A stretch of DNA of 64,000 nt, taken from assembly GCF_001315015.1 (NCBI RefSeq), contig NZ_CP012915.1, forward strand, positions 558,001-622,000, read 5' to 3'. Shown here in pieces: positions 1 to 7,998 of the stretch. The stretch is from Azospirillum brasilense (GTDB taxonomy: Bacteria; Pseudomonadota; Alphaproteobacteria; Azospirillales; Azospirillaceae). Both the position numbers and the translations under genes were made by a program. Position 1 is the first letter of the stretch. Each line of letters begins with the position of its first letter. The notes beneath the pieces were generated by a model. It was not told where the DNA came from, did not search any database, and worked only from the letters and a program-made list of their open reading frames with translations.

Positions 1-1011
1 CGCGTACGGCCCCGCCACGCGGTCCAGAAGCGTACCGCGCTCGAACGGTTCGGCGCTGTACCACGCGGTGAAGGCGTCCATGACGTAGCCGTAGGAAGTC
101 ATCAGCCCGGTGGCGAGCAGCCACTGGCCGAGCAGGTCCATGTGCCGGTCGGTGATCAGGTCGCGGAAGCCGAAGACCGCGCGCAGCACGATGGCCAGCA
201 TGACCACCACGGCGAAGCCGGAGAACACCGCGCCCAGCACGAAGTAGGGCGGGAAGATCGTGCTGTGCCAGCCGGGAATGGGACCGACGGCGAACAGCAG
301 CGCCACCCCCGAATGCACCGACACCACCAGCGGCACGGCGATGGCCGCGACGATGACGTAGGCGCGCCGCCAGCGCGCCCAGTGCGCCGCCGAGCCGCGC
401 CAGCCCAGCGCCATCAGTCCGTACACCACCTGCCGCCGCCGGCCGGTGGCGGTGTCCCGCAGCGCCGCCATGTCCGGGATCATGCCCACGTACCAGAAGA
501 TCAGCGAGACCGTCAGGTAGGTGAAGAAGGCGAACATGTCCCATTCCAGCGGGCTGCGGAACTGCGGCCAGACATGCATGACGTTGGGGTAGGGGATGAC
601 CCAGTAGAAGTAGAAGGGCCGCCCCAGATGCAGCACCGGGTACATGGCGGCACAGGTCGCCGCCAGAAGGGTCATCGCCTCGGCGAAGCGGTTCAGCGAG
701 TTGCGCCAATGCTGTCCGGTCACCAGCAGCACCGCCGAGATGAAGGTGCCGGCGTGCCCGATGCCGATCCACCAGACGGTGTTGGAGATGGCGATGCCCC
801 AGTTGACCGGGATGTTGATGCCCCAGACGCCGACCCCCTTGAAGAACAGCCAGAAGATCGACACCAGCAGCATCGCCACCAGAAGGCCGCTTGCCCCCAG
901 CACGGCCAGCCACGCCCAACCCGAGCCCGGCGGGTGCAGGACGGCGCCGGCGATCTGCGCGGTAACGCCGCGGTCGCTGAGGTCGGCGGGAAGCGACTTG
1001 CCCTCGGCCAT
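1..1011 (-). CDS. actC: Alternative complex III subunit ActC, NrfD-type quinol-binding membrane protein (3' end cut by window edge)
   Basis: The reading frame opens at an ATG with a strong AAGGAGG ribosome site inside the end of actB and runs 337 codons off the left edge, so the C-terminus is missing. The translation begins MAEGKSLPADLSDRG and shows long hydrophobic helices typical of the NrfD/PsrC family, including WWIGIGHAGTFISAVLLVTG (about residues 82-101), the family's conserved gas- and quinone-site region. In alternative complex III, ActC is one of the two NrfD-like subunits that oxidise quinol in the cytoplasmic membrane and pass electrons to the ActB/ActA periplasmic arm. Only 3 bp separate it from actB. 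Subunits D, E and F would be expected beyond the edge. A polysulfide-reductase-like role is possible, but the pentaheme and fused ActB neighbours favour complex III. Confidence 0.9.
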   Translation of the reverse strand, partial: MAEGKSLPADLSDRGVTAQIAGAVLHPPGSGWAWLAVLGASGLLVAMLLVSIFWLFFKGVGVWGINIPVNWGIAISNTVWWIGIGHAGTFISAVLLVTGQHWRNSLNRFAEAMTLLAATCAAMYPVLHLGRPFYFYWVIPYPNVMHVWPQFRSPLEWDMFAFFTYLTVSLIFWYVGMIPDMAALRDTATGRRRQVVYGLMALGWRGSAAHWARWRRAYVIVAAIAVPLVVSVHSGVALLFAVGPIPGWHSTIFPPYFVLGAVFSGFAVVVMLAIVLRAVFGFRDLITDRHMDLLGQWLLATGLMTSYGYVMDAFTAWYSAEPFERGTLLDRVAGPYA

Positions 1012-1014
1012 GCG

Positions 1015-3948
1015 TCACGCCTCCTTCACGCGGCGACGCCCATGGCTCTGAGCGGGGCCGATGCGGGCGAGGTAGGTGGTGCGCGGGCGGGTGCCGATCT
1101 CCTCCAGCAGCGCGTAGGCACGGCCGTCCTTGCGGGCTTTCGCTACGGCGCTGCCCGGACGGTTCTTATCGCCGAACGCGATGACGCCGGTCGGGCAGGC
1201 GGCCTGACAGGCGGTGCGCACCTCGATCGCCGCCGGGTCGCGGCCGTCGCGCTTGGCGTCCTGGCGGGCGCGGGCGATGCGCTGGACGCAGTAGGTGCAC
1301 TTCTCCATGACGCCGCGCGCGCGCACAGTGACGTCCGGGTTGTATTGCAGACCCTGCTGGTCGGCGGCGATCTGGCCGTATTCGAAGAAGTTGAAGCGCC
1401 GCACCTTGTAGGGACAATAGCTGGAGCAGGTGCGCGTGCCGATGCAGCGATTGTAGACCTGTTCGTTGATGCCGTCCGGGCTGTGCACGGTGGCGTTCAC
1501 CGGACAGCCGACCTCGCATGGCGCCTTCTCGCAATGCATGCAGGGGACGGGCAGGAAGTGGATGCGCGGATCCTCGGGCGCGCCATCGTAGTAGGAATCG
1601 ACGCGCAGCCACAGCATCTCGCGCCCCATGGCGACCTGCTCGCGTCCGACCGGGGGCACGTTGTTCTCCGCCTGGCAGGCGATGACGCAGGCGTTGCAGC
1701 CGATGCACAGGTCGGTGTCGATGGCCATCGCCCAGGCGTTCTGTGGATAGGACCAGTCGGGATAGAGGCTGGGCGGCGTCTCCTCGATGGGCTTGAGCGT
1801 CGGAGAGTCGGGGGTGACCACGCGGATCGGCTCGGCCTCGGCGATCTCATGGTGCGGCTGGGTGGTGACCAGCGGGCGGCGTTCGCCGGTCTTCCGAAGC
1901 TCCAACCCGGTTGCCGTCCACGGCGCACCGGAGCCGCGCAACGCATAGGCATCCACCCCCACGCCATCGCCCACCCGCCCGGCGCGGCGCCGTCCGTTGC
2001 CGAGGAACAGCGTGACCGAACGCTCCGCCTGTCCAGGCTGCACCAGCACCGGGGCGCGCAGCGTGCGTCCGCCGATGCCCAGCTCCACGATGTCGCCGTC
2101 CTTCAGGTCCCGCTGGCGGGCGAGCGCGGGGCTGACCGCGGCGTGGCTGTCCCAGCTGATCTTGGAGATCGGCTTCGGCAACTCCTGGAGCCACGCGACA
2201 TTGGCGCGCCGGCCGTCCCACAGGCAGGGATCGGGCCGCAGCGTGAGTTCGAGGCCGCTGCCCGGCTCCGGCGGCGCAGCAATGCTCCCGGACACGGGGG
2301 ACACCTCCACCGGCGCTTCCGTCGTGCCTTCGACAAAGCCCTGGTGCAGCATTCGCCGCCACGCCGTGTCGTCGGCCAGCCGGTCGCGCCACGTGTCCCG
2401 CACCAGCGCCTGCGCTCCGGCGAAGGGATCGCCGGCCAGCATGGCGGTGATTTCCACCAGGGACCGCCCGCCGAAGATCGGGCGGATGGTGGGCTGGAGG
2501 ATGGTTGCCGTTCCGTCCACCGCCCGCCCGTCGCCCCAGCTTTCCAGAGCGTGCGCCATCGGCGCGTGCCAATGGCAGAGCGCTGCCGTCTCGTCCGCGT
2601 GCAGCCCGGCGTGCAAGCGGAACGGCACGCGCTCGCACGCCTCGGCGAAGCCCAGGTCGGCCGGCGCGGTGTAGGCGGGGTTCACATCCAGCATGAGCAG
2701 AGCGCGCACCTCTCCGCCATCCATGGCGCGCACGAGGTCGGCAAGGGGCTCGGCGCTTGCCGTGACCGGAGCGGTGTAGGCGACCGCGCCCGTCCGCAAC
2801 GCCGCGTTGATGCGGTGCGTGGTGGCCTGCGCCTCCGGCGGCAGTTCGGTCCCCGCGGTCACCAGGGCGCGGTCGCCGTGTCCACGCAGCAGCTTGATCG
2901 CCTCATCCACCCAGACCCGCTCCCGTTCGGTCAGCGTCATCTCGCCCGCGGCGCCGGGCACGGACAGCGCGCGGGCCAACACATGGACCAGCAGGGGAAG
3001 ACGGGCGGCTTCCACCGGCACCCGCTCGGCCGCCACGGCGCCGGTCGTTGTCGGGGTGGCCTCGGCCACCATCAGGCGCGGCAGGTTGTCGGGCAGGCGC
3101 CCCTGCATCCGCCGAGCCGCCCAGCCGAAGGCGTTGCGCAGCTGCGCCGGGCCGGTGCCGAGCAGATCGTCGCCCAGGCTCACCACCACGTCCGCCCGGT
3201 CGAGACGCGGATGGACGGCCAGCGGCCGGCCGAAGGCGAGTTGCGTGCCCTCCTCGCGCCGTTCGGACCCGATAGCCTCGTGGACATGCCAGCGCAGCTC
3301 CGGGAACTGGTGGCGCAGGGCGTCGATGTGGCGCAGCAGCGTCGGCGAGGTGATGGCGCCGGTCAGCAGCCGCACGCCGCGCCCGCCATCGGCTTGCCAG
3401 TCGGCCCGCTGCGCCGCGACGGCAGCGGCGAAGGCGTCCCAGGTCGCCGGCCGGTCGAGGTGGCGGGGTGTTTGCGAGCGGTCGGGGTCGTAGAATTCGA
3501 GCACCGCCGCCTGGCTGTAGGCGTCGAGCGCCGTCGGGTTGACGCTGCCGCGCGCCAGGGGGTGGTCGGCGTTGCCGTCCAGGCGGGTGGGGCGGCCTTC
3601 GTGCGTCTCGGCCAGCACCGGCTGAACAAAGCCCTCGAACGGCACGGCGGTGGCGTAGAAGCGCGGTCTGCCGGGCACCGCCAGTTCCGGCTGCACGACG
3701 TAAGGCACCGCCTCCTCCTTGCCGCAGCCGGTCAGCCCGGCCAGCAGGATGGACGCCGCCATGGCGCGCAACACCTCCCGCCGGCCGGTCTCCGGCAGAG
3801 CCAAGCCGGGAAACTCCTCAGCGAGGTAGCGGTGGAACGGCGCGGACTCCGCGACCTGCTCCAGTATCCGCCAGAAGCGCCGGCCGCCGCCGGCGCGCAG
3901 CCGCGCGGCAGTTTCGGCAAGGTCGGGCGGGAGGGGGCGTGCGCTCAT
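1015..3948 (-). CDS. actB: Alternative complex III subunit ActB, fused molybdopterin-oxidoreductase-like and iron-sulfur protein
   Basis: This 977-residue protein starts with an RREV segment followed by a hydrophobic stretch ending LAGLTGC, compatible with Tat export and a lipobox cysteine. The first two thirds resemble the large subunit of the molybdopterin oxidoreductase superfamily; in ActB proteins this domain is known not to bind the cofactor. The last third is a four-cluster ferredoxin domain with the motifs [39 protein letters not shown] and CQAAC. The protein should relay electrons from the quinol site in ActC to the hemes of ActA on the periplasmic side. It lies 9 bp after actA and 3 bp before actC, in the usual A-B-C order. 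The length fits the single-chain (fused B1+B2) form of the subunit. Confidence 0.93.
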   Translation of the reverse strand: MSARPLPPDLAETAARLRAGGGRRFWRILEQVAESAPFHRYLAEEFPGLALPETGRREVLRAMAASILLAGLTGCGKEEAVPYVVQPELAVPGRPRFYATAVPFEGFVQPVLAETHEGRPTRLDGNADHPLARGSVNPTALDAYSQAAVLEFYDPDRSQTPRHLDRPATWDAFAAAVAAQRADWQADGGRGVRLLTGAITSPTLLRHIDALRHQFPELRWHVHEAIGSERREEGTQLAFGRPLAVHPRLDRADVVVSLGDDLLGTGPAQLRNAFGWAARRMQGRLPDNLPRLMVAEATPTTTGAVAAERVPVEAARLPLLVHVLARALSVPGAAGEMTLTERERVWVDEAIKLLRGHGDRALVTAGTELPPEAQATTHRINAALRTGAVAYTAPVTASAEPLADLVRAMDGGEVRALLMLDVNPAYTAPADLGFAEACERVPFRLHAGLHADETAALCHWHAPMAHALESWGDGRAVDGTATILQPTIRPIFGGRSLVEITAMLAGDPFAGAQALVRDTWRDRLADDTAWRRMLHQGFVEGTTEAPVEVSPVSGSIAAPPEPGSGLELTLRPDPCLWDGRRANVAWLQELPKPISKISWDSHAAVSPALARQRDLKDGDIVELGIGGRTLRAPVLVQPGQAERSVTLFLGNGRRRAGRVGDGVGVDAYALRGSGAPWTATGLELRKTGERRPLVTTQPHHEIAEAEPIRVVTPDSPTLKPIEETPPSLYPDWSYPQNAWAMAIDTDLCIGCNACVIACQAENNVPPVGREQVAMGREMLWLRVDSYYDGAPEDPRIHFLPVPCMHCEKAPCEVGCPVNATVHSPDGINEQVYNRCIGTRTCSSYCPYKVRRFNFFEYGQIAADQQGLQYNPDVTVRARGVMEKCTYCVQRIARARQDAKRDGRDPAAIEVRTACQAACPTGVIAFGDKNRPGSAVAKARKDGRAYALLEEIGTRPRTTYLARIGPAQSHGRRRVKEA

Positions 3949-3957
3949 GACCTCACC

Positions 3958-4614
3958 TCACCGGTGGCAGACGTAGCAGTCGTCGAGGCGTTCGGGGTGG
4001 ATGCCGAGCGCCGCCATGCGCTCCTCGCCGCGTTTGCGCTGGTCGGGGGGCGGCTGCCAGTCCATGTCGAACACCTCCGAGCGGTCGCGCAGGTTGGGCG
4101 CCGGGTCGCGGTGGCACTCCAGGCACCAGCTCATCTGCAGGCTGCGCGCCTGATAGGTCAGCGGCATGCGGTGCACCGGCCCGTGGCAGGTCGAGCAGCC
4201 GACGCCGCGCGCCACATGGACGGAGTGGTTGAAGTAGACGAAGTCCGGCAGATCGTTGACCCGGTTCCAGCGGATGGCGGTTCCGTTGGCGAGGCTTTGG
4301 CGGACCGGCGCCAGCATCGGCGCGCCGGTCCAGATCTGCGAATGGCAGGTCATGCAGGTGTCGGTCGGCGGCAGACCGGCGCTGGCCGCGGTCTCGACGC
4401 TCGTGTGGCAGTAGCGGCAGTCGAGCCCCAGGCCGGAGACATGGTGTTCGTGGCTGAACGGCACCGGCTGCTCCATGAAGATGCCCGTGGTGGTGAACCA
4501 GTCCGAATTGACCAACCCGCCGATCACCAGGAAGACGGCAAAGACGCCGAGCACCGCCAGCAACAGGAACAGGCGCAGCCACGTATCGGCGGATGGGCGA
4601 AAGATCTGGGCCAT
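3958..4614 (-). CDS. actA: Alternative complex III subunit ActA, membrane-anchored pentaheme cytochrome c
   Basis: The 218-residue protein has one N-terminal hydrophobic helix (residues about 14-35) and five CXXCH heme c motifs: CRYCH (66-70), CMTCH (87-91), CSTCH (140-144), CLECH (164-168) and CYVCH (213-217, almost at the C-terminus). Five hemes and one anchor match ActA of alternative complex III, which hands electrons from quinol oxidation to a soluble cytochrome or directly to an oxidase. The ATG at 4614 starts just before the anchor; a longer GTG/TTG-type start upstream would add only a low-complexity arginine-rich stretch. It is the first gene of the minus-strand operon actABC, so the promoter should lie in 4615-4750. 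Confidence 0.93.
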   Translation of the reverse strand: MAQIFRPSADTWLRLFLLLAVLGVFAVFLVIGGLVNSDWFTTTGIFMEQPVPFSHEHHVSGLGLDCRYCHTSVETAASAGLPPTDTCMTCHSQIWTGAPMLAPVRQSLANGTAIRWNRVNDLPDFVYFNHSVHVARGVGCSTCHGPVHRMPLTYQARSLQMSWCLECHRDPAPNLRDRSEVFDMDWQPPPDQRKRGEERMAALGIHPERLDDCYVCHR

Positions 4615-4721
4615 GGTCGTGCCTTCGCTTCCCAGGACGCGGGCGCGCTGCTCTGGAATCCTGTCCGGCCAACGACGCGGAGCGGCGGTGGTTCCCTTGC
4701 CATTGGACCTATGCCGATGCG

Positions 4722-5063
4722 CTAAGCCCGCTCATGTCCGCCCGTGCGCGGCGCCCCCGGCCTGGGTCCCGCCACGGTCGTGCTTCCGCTCTCCGTGCCC
4801 GCCCGAGAAGTGCGACCACAGCAGCCGGTCAGTGCCCCGAACGCCAAACTCAGGAAGAACGTGTGGTCGATGGCGAACCGCACCATGTCGGTGTACTTGG
4901 CATGCGCGGTTGCCATGATGGCGGCCAGCTCCTCGTGCCGGGCCTGGACGAAGTCGAAGCGGTCGCCCGCCCGCGCGCGAGCGCGCCCACCGGGCCGTTG
5001 ATGCCGTCGCCGGGCGGAGCCGGCAGGACGGCATGCCGGCTCCGCAGTCTGTTTTTTCCGCAT
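4722..5063 (-). CDS. Possible hypothetical protein or gene remnant
   Basis: A 113-codon frame opens at an ATG at 5063. Its middle (about residues 35-80) looks protein-like, with a mixed charged helix containing RHEELAAIMATAHAKYTDMV followed by a hydrophobic stretch FFLSLAFGALTG and good third-position GC. The first 33 residues are arginine-rich and overlap a hairpin, and the last 30 are low-complexity. There is no clear ribosome site and I do not recognise a family. It could be a real small membrane protein starting near 4916, or a decayed piece of a larger gene. The strand is uncertain because a plus-strand terminator lies at its 5' end. Confidence 0.22.
   Translation of the reverse strand: MRKKQTAEPACRPAGSARRRHQRPGGRARARAGDRFDFVQARHEELAAIMATAHAKYTDMVRFAIDHTFFLSLAFGALTGCCGRTSRAGTESGSTTVAGPRPGAPRTGGHERA
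5014..5056 (+). terminator. Rho-independent terminator with no clear upstream plus-strand gene
   Basis: A perfect 12-bp inverted repeat (arms 5014-5025 and 5034-5045, 8-nt loop) is followed within 6 nt by a run of six T on the plus strand. No T run follows in the minus direction. No convincing plus-strand gene ends here. Confidence 0.75.
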
Positions 5064-5130
5064 ATTAACGTTAAAAATTTGTATTTTATGGCGTTTTTCC
5101 CGATTGATTCATGAGTGAAATCATGATGTC

Positions 5131-5156
5131 ATTTTCCTACTAGAGATTAGGAAAAT
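5131..5156. promoter_or_regulatory. Inverted repeat, candidate operator of the ABC importer operon
   Basis: ATTTTCCTA (5131-5139) and TAGGAAAAT (5148-5156) form a perfect 9-bp inverted repeat with an 8-nt spacer, ending 4 bp before the CGGAGG ribosome site of the first importer gene. The position suggests a repressor site or a leader hairpin. The cognate regulator is not evident in the window. Confidence 0.5.
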
Positions 5157-5171
5157 TGATCGGAGGTTCGT

Positions 5172-6194
5172 ATGGGCAACCTTGGACGTGTCATCCGCCG
5201 CGCGCTTTGCGCCCTGGCCGGGCTGGGGCTCGCCGCCGCAGCGCTGGCCGGTCCGGCGGCGGCGGAAGGCCGGATACGGATCGCCGAACAGTATGGGCTG
5301 GGCTATCTGCCGTTGCATGTGCTGCGCCACCAGAAGCTGATCGAGAAACACGGCAAGGAGCTGGGGCTCGACGTCACCGTGGAGTGGGTGCAGCTCTCCG
5401 GCGGGGCGGCGATGAACGATGCGCTGCTGTCGGATTCCATTGATCTGGGGTCGGCGGGCGTCGGTCCGCTGCTGACCATCTGGGACCGCACCAAGGGCAA
5501 CGCCAATGTCAAGGCCATCGCCGCCCTGAACAGCATGCCGCTGTTCCTGACCACCACCAACCCCAACGTCAAGACGCTCAAGGACTTCTCCGACAAGGAC
5601 AAGATCGCCCTGCCGGCGGTGAAGGTCGGCGTCCAGGCCCGCGTGCTCCAGATGGCCGTGGAGAAGGAGTTCGGGGAGGGCACGTTCGACGCGTTCGACA
5701 AGCTGACCGTCTCGCTGCCGCACCCCGATGCCACCGCCGCCTTGCTGTCCGGATCGTCGGAGATCACCGGCCACATCTCCGGGCCGCCGTTCCAGTACCA
5801 GCAGCTTCGCGACCCGAAGATCCACAAGGTCTTCAGCTCCTACGACGTGCTGGGTGGGCCGCACACCTTCAACCTGATCTGGGCGAAGGAAGCCTTCCGC
5901 GCAAAGAATCCCAAGACCTATCGGGCCTTCCTCGGCGCGCTGAAGGAGGCGATGGACGTCATCAACGCCGACCATTCCGCGGCGGCGGACATCTATCTGA
6001 CGCAGAACCGGGGCGACCTCGACAAGGCCTTCGTCATCAGCATCCTCAACGACCCGGACAACCGGTTCACCGTCGCCCCCGCCCGCGTCGGCGCCTTCGC
6101 AGACTTCATGCACAAGGTCGGCGCGATGAAGAACAAGCCGGCCTCCTGGCAGGACCTGTTCTTCGAAGACCTGCACGGCGAAACCGGGAGCTGA
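5172..6194 (+). CDS. ABC transporter substrate-binding protein, NMT1/SsuA (nitrate/sulfonate/taurine) type
   Basis: A 340-residue periplasmic protein begins with a signal peptide (about residues 1-31, ending AGPAAA) after an ATG 5 bp downstream of CGGAGG. The mature protein starts EGRIRIAEQYGLGYLPLHV, the opening strand of the NMT1/THI5-like fold, and continues with the typical segment AAMNDALLSDSIDLGSAGVG that lines the ligand cleft. Proteins of this group capture sulfonates, nitrate, thiamine precursors or aromatic acids; the ligand cannot be read from sequence. The gene is first in an operon with its ATPase (4 bp downstream) and permease, then two metabolic enzymes that probably process the imported compound. 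Confidence 0.85.
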   Translation: MGNLGRVIRRALCALAGLGLAAAALAGPAAAEGRIRIAEQYGLGYLPLHVLRHQKLIEKHGKELGLDVTVEWVQLSGGAAMNDALLSDSIDLGSAGVGPLLTIWDRTKGNANVKAIAALNSMPLFLTTTNPNVKTLKDFSDKDKIALPAVKVGVQARVLQMAVEKEFGEGTFDAFDKLTVSLPHPDATAALLSGSSEITGHISGPPFQYQQLRDPKIHKVFSSYDVLGGPHTFNLIWAKEAFRAKNPKTYRAFLGALKEAMDVINADHSAAADIYLTQNRGDLDKAFVISILNDPDNRFTVAPARVGAFADFMHKVGAMKNKPASWQDLFFEDLHGETGS

Positions 6195-6198
6195 GTCG

Positions 6199-7047
6199 AT
6201 GAACGCCTTCACCCATCCCGCCAGCCTGGACACCGACGGCGTGGGGACCGCCAGTGTGTCCGAACGCCCGTTGCTGGACGTGTCCGGCGTGACGCTCCAG
6301 TACAAGACGCGCCGCCATCTGGTGACCGCGACCTACCGCGTCGATTTCCAGGTTTTCCAGGCGGAACGATACGTTTTGCTGGGGCCGTCCGGCTGCGGCA
6401 AGTCCTCGCTGCTGAAGGCGGTGGGCGGCTTCCTGGCGCCGGTGGAGGGCGCCATCCGCCTGAACGGGCGGTCGGTGACCGGGCCAGGGCCGGACCGCAT
6501 GATGGTGTTCCAGGAGTTCGACCAGCTTCCGCCCTGGAAGACGGTGAAGCAGAACGTCATGTTCCCGCTGCTTGCCAGCGGCAAGGCGTCCCGTCGGGAG
6601 GCCGAGGAGAAGGCGCTGGACTGCATCGCGCGGGTGAACCTGTCCAAGTTCGCCGACGTGCATCCGCACATGCTGTCGGGCGGGATGAAGCAGCGCGTCG
6701 CCATCGCCCGCGCCATGGCGATGGAGCCGGACATCCTGCTGATGGACGAGCCCTTCGCGGCGCTGGACGCGCTGACCCGCCGCAAGATGCAGGAGGAGCT
6801 GCTCCAGCTCTGGGACGATCTGCGGTTCACCGTTCTGTTCGTCACCCATTCCATCGAGGAGGCTTTGGTTGTCGGCTCCCGCATCCTCGTGCTGTCGCCG
6901 CACCCCGGACAGGTGAAGGCGGAGCTGAACTGCGAAGGCTACGATCATTTCGCGGTCGGCAGCCCGGCGTTCCAGGACACCGCCCAGCGCATCCACACCA
7001 TGCTGTTCGCCGACGAGGTGGAAACGGTGAAGGGGCTGTCGTCATGA
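6199..7047 (+). CDS. ABC transporter ATP-binding protein, nitrate/sulfonate/taurine type
   Basis: The 282-residue ATPase carries all motifs of an importer nucleotide-binding domain: Walker A GPSGCGKSS, Q-loop VFQEFDQLPPWKTV, signature LSGGMKQRVAIARA, Walker B ILLMDEPFAALDAL and the switch histidine in VTHSIEEA. The PPWKTV sequence after the Q-loop is characteristic of the SsuB/TauB/NrtD group. It powers uptake of the compound bound by the upstream binding protein. The start codon lies 4 bp after the previous stop, and its last 4 bp overlap the permease start, so the three genes are translationally coupled. About 25 N-terminal residues precede the first strand of the domain and look disordered. 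Confidence 0.9.
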   Translation: MNAFTHPASLDTDGVGTASVSERPLLDVSGVTLQYKTRRHLVTATYRVDFQVFQAERYVLLGPSGCGKSSLLKAVGGFLAPVEGAIRLNGRSVTGPGPDRMMVFQEFDQLPPWKTVKQNVMFPLLASGKASRREAEEKALDCIARVNLSKFADVHPHMLSGGMKQRVAIARAMAMEPDILLMDEPFAALDALTRRKMQEELLQLWDDLRFTVLFVTHSIEEALVVGSRILVLSPHPGQVKAELNCEGYDHFAVGSPAFQDTAQRIHTMLFADEVETVKGLSS

Positions 7048-7940
7048 CCGGCCTGTCCCTGGCCCCGCAAGGCCGCCGCGTGCCGCCCGTCCGCCCGGAG
7101 TATGAGCGGACGGTCGCCACCACCGGCCCCATCGGCGACGTGGCCCGCCCGCTGTCCCTGTGGGAGCGGATCGGCAACATCACCGCGCTCCGCCGCTTCG
7201 CCGTGCTGGCCGCGGTGGCGCTGCTCTGGCAGATCGCCGCGACGTGGCAGAACAACCCGCTGATGTTTCCCACCTTCACCGCCACCGTCGCGGCGCTGTG
7301 GGAGGCGGTCTGGCGGGAGAATCTGCTGTCGATGGCCTGGGTGTCGCTGTCGGTTCTTCTGAAGGGCTACGCCATCGCCGTGGTGCTGGCCATTCTGTTG
7401 ACCAGCTTCGCGGTGTCCACGCGCGTCGGCAACGACGTGCTGTCCACGCTGACCTCCATGTTCAACCCCTTGCCGGCCATCGCGCTGCTGCCCATCGCCA
7501 TGCTGTGGTTCGGGCTGGGCGCGGTCAGCCTGACCTTCGTTCTGGTCCACGCGGTGCTGTGGCCTCTGGCGCTGAACACGCACGCCGGCTTCACCTCGGT
7601 GTCGGAGACGCTGCGCATGGCCGGGCGGAATTACGGGCTGAGCGGCATCCGCTACGTCGTCGCCATGCTGATCCCGGCGGCTTTTCCGGCCATCCTGACC
7701 GGGCTGAAGGTCGGCTGGGCCTTCGCCTGGCGCACGCTGATCGCGGCGGAGCTGGTGTTCGGCGTGTCGTCGGGCAAGGGTGGGCTGGGCTGGTTCATCT
7801 TCCAGAACCGCAACGAGCTGTACATCGACAAGGTGTTCGCCGGCCTCGTCACCGTCATCCTGATCGGCCTCGTCGTCGAGAACGTCGTCTTTCGCTGGAT
7901 CGAGGCCCACACCGTCCGCAAATGGGGAATGGTCCGCTAG
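7044..7940 (+). CDS. ABC transporter permease, nitrate/sulfonate/taurine type
   Basis: The 298-residue protein has an unusually long cytoplasmic N-terminus of about 50 residues and then six predicted membrane helices of the BPD_transp_1 family. A coupling (EAA-type) segment lies around LRMAGRNYGLSGIRYVVAML, where it would contact the ATPase. The helices after it (AAFPAILTGLKVGWAFAWRT, LIAAELVFGVSSGKGGLGWF) match SsuC/TauC permeases. The gene overlaps the ATPase gene by 4 bp and is followed by a GC-rich hairpin and the PLP enzyme gene. As a homodimer it should form the transmembrane path of this importer. Confidence 0.88.
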   Translation: MTGLSLAPQGRRVPPVRPEYERTVATTGPIGDVARPLSLWERIGNITALRRFAVLAAVALLWQIAATWQNNPLMFPTFTATVAALWEAVWRENLLSMAWVSLSVLLKGYAIAVVLAILLTSFAVSTRVGNDVLSTLTSMFNPLPAIALLPIAMLWFGLGAVSLTFVLVHAVLWPLALNTHAGFTSVSETLRMAGRNYGLSGIRYVVAMLIPAAFPAILTGLKVGWAFAWRTLIAAELVFGVSSGKGGLGWFIFQNRNELYIDKVFAGLVTVILIGLVVENVVFRWIEAHTVRKWGMVR

Positions 7941-7949
7941 CAACCAAAA

Positions 7950-7974
7950 CCCCTCTCCTGGGGCGGGAGAGGGG
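7950..7974 (+). repeat. GC-rich intergenic hairpin, possible attenuator
   Basis: CCCCTCTCC (7950-7958) pairs with GGAGAGGGG (7966-7974) around a 7-nt loop, between the importer genes and the PLP enzyme gene. ATTCTT follows, which is too poor in T for a strong terminator, so partial attenuation or RNA processing is more likely. The stem resembles the hairpins at 29557-29583 and 59076-59160. Confidence 0.5.
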
Positions 7975-7998
7975 ATTCTTGAGCAAGGAAATCCATCC

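Larger units (their letters stand above)
4615..5171. other. Intergenic region between actA and the ABC importer operon
   Basis: This 557-bp region separates divergently read operons. It holds one doubtful small frame, a strong plus-strand terminator at 5014-5056, and an AT-rich stretch from about 5050 to 5160 with an inverted repeat at 5131-5156 that probably contains the control region of the plus-strand importer operon. I see no conserved gene between 4615 and 4720. Confidence 0.6.

Noticed and set aside
142-4725. A 1,527-codon open frame on the plus strand opposite actABC
   Set aside because: It is antisense to three clearly recognisable genes. Its translation is rich in Arg, Gly, His and Ala with no domain pattern, as expected for the mirror frame of GC-rich coding DNA.
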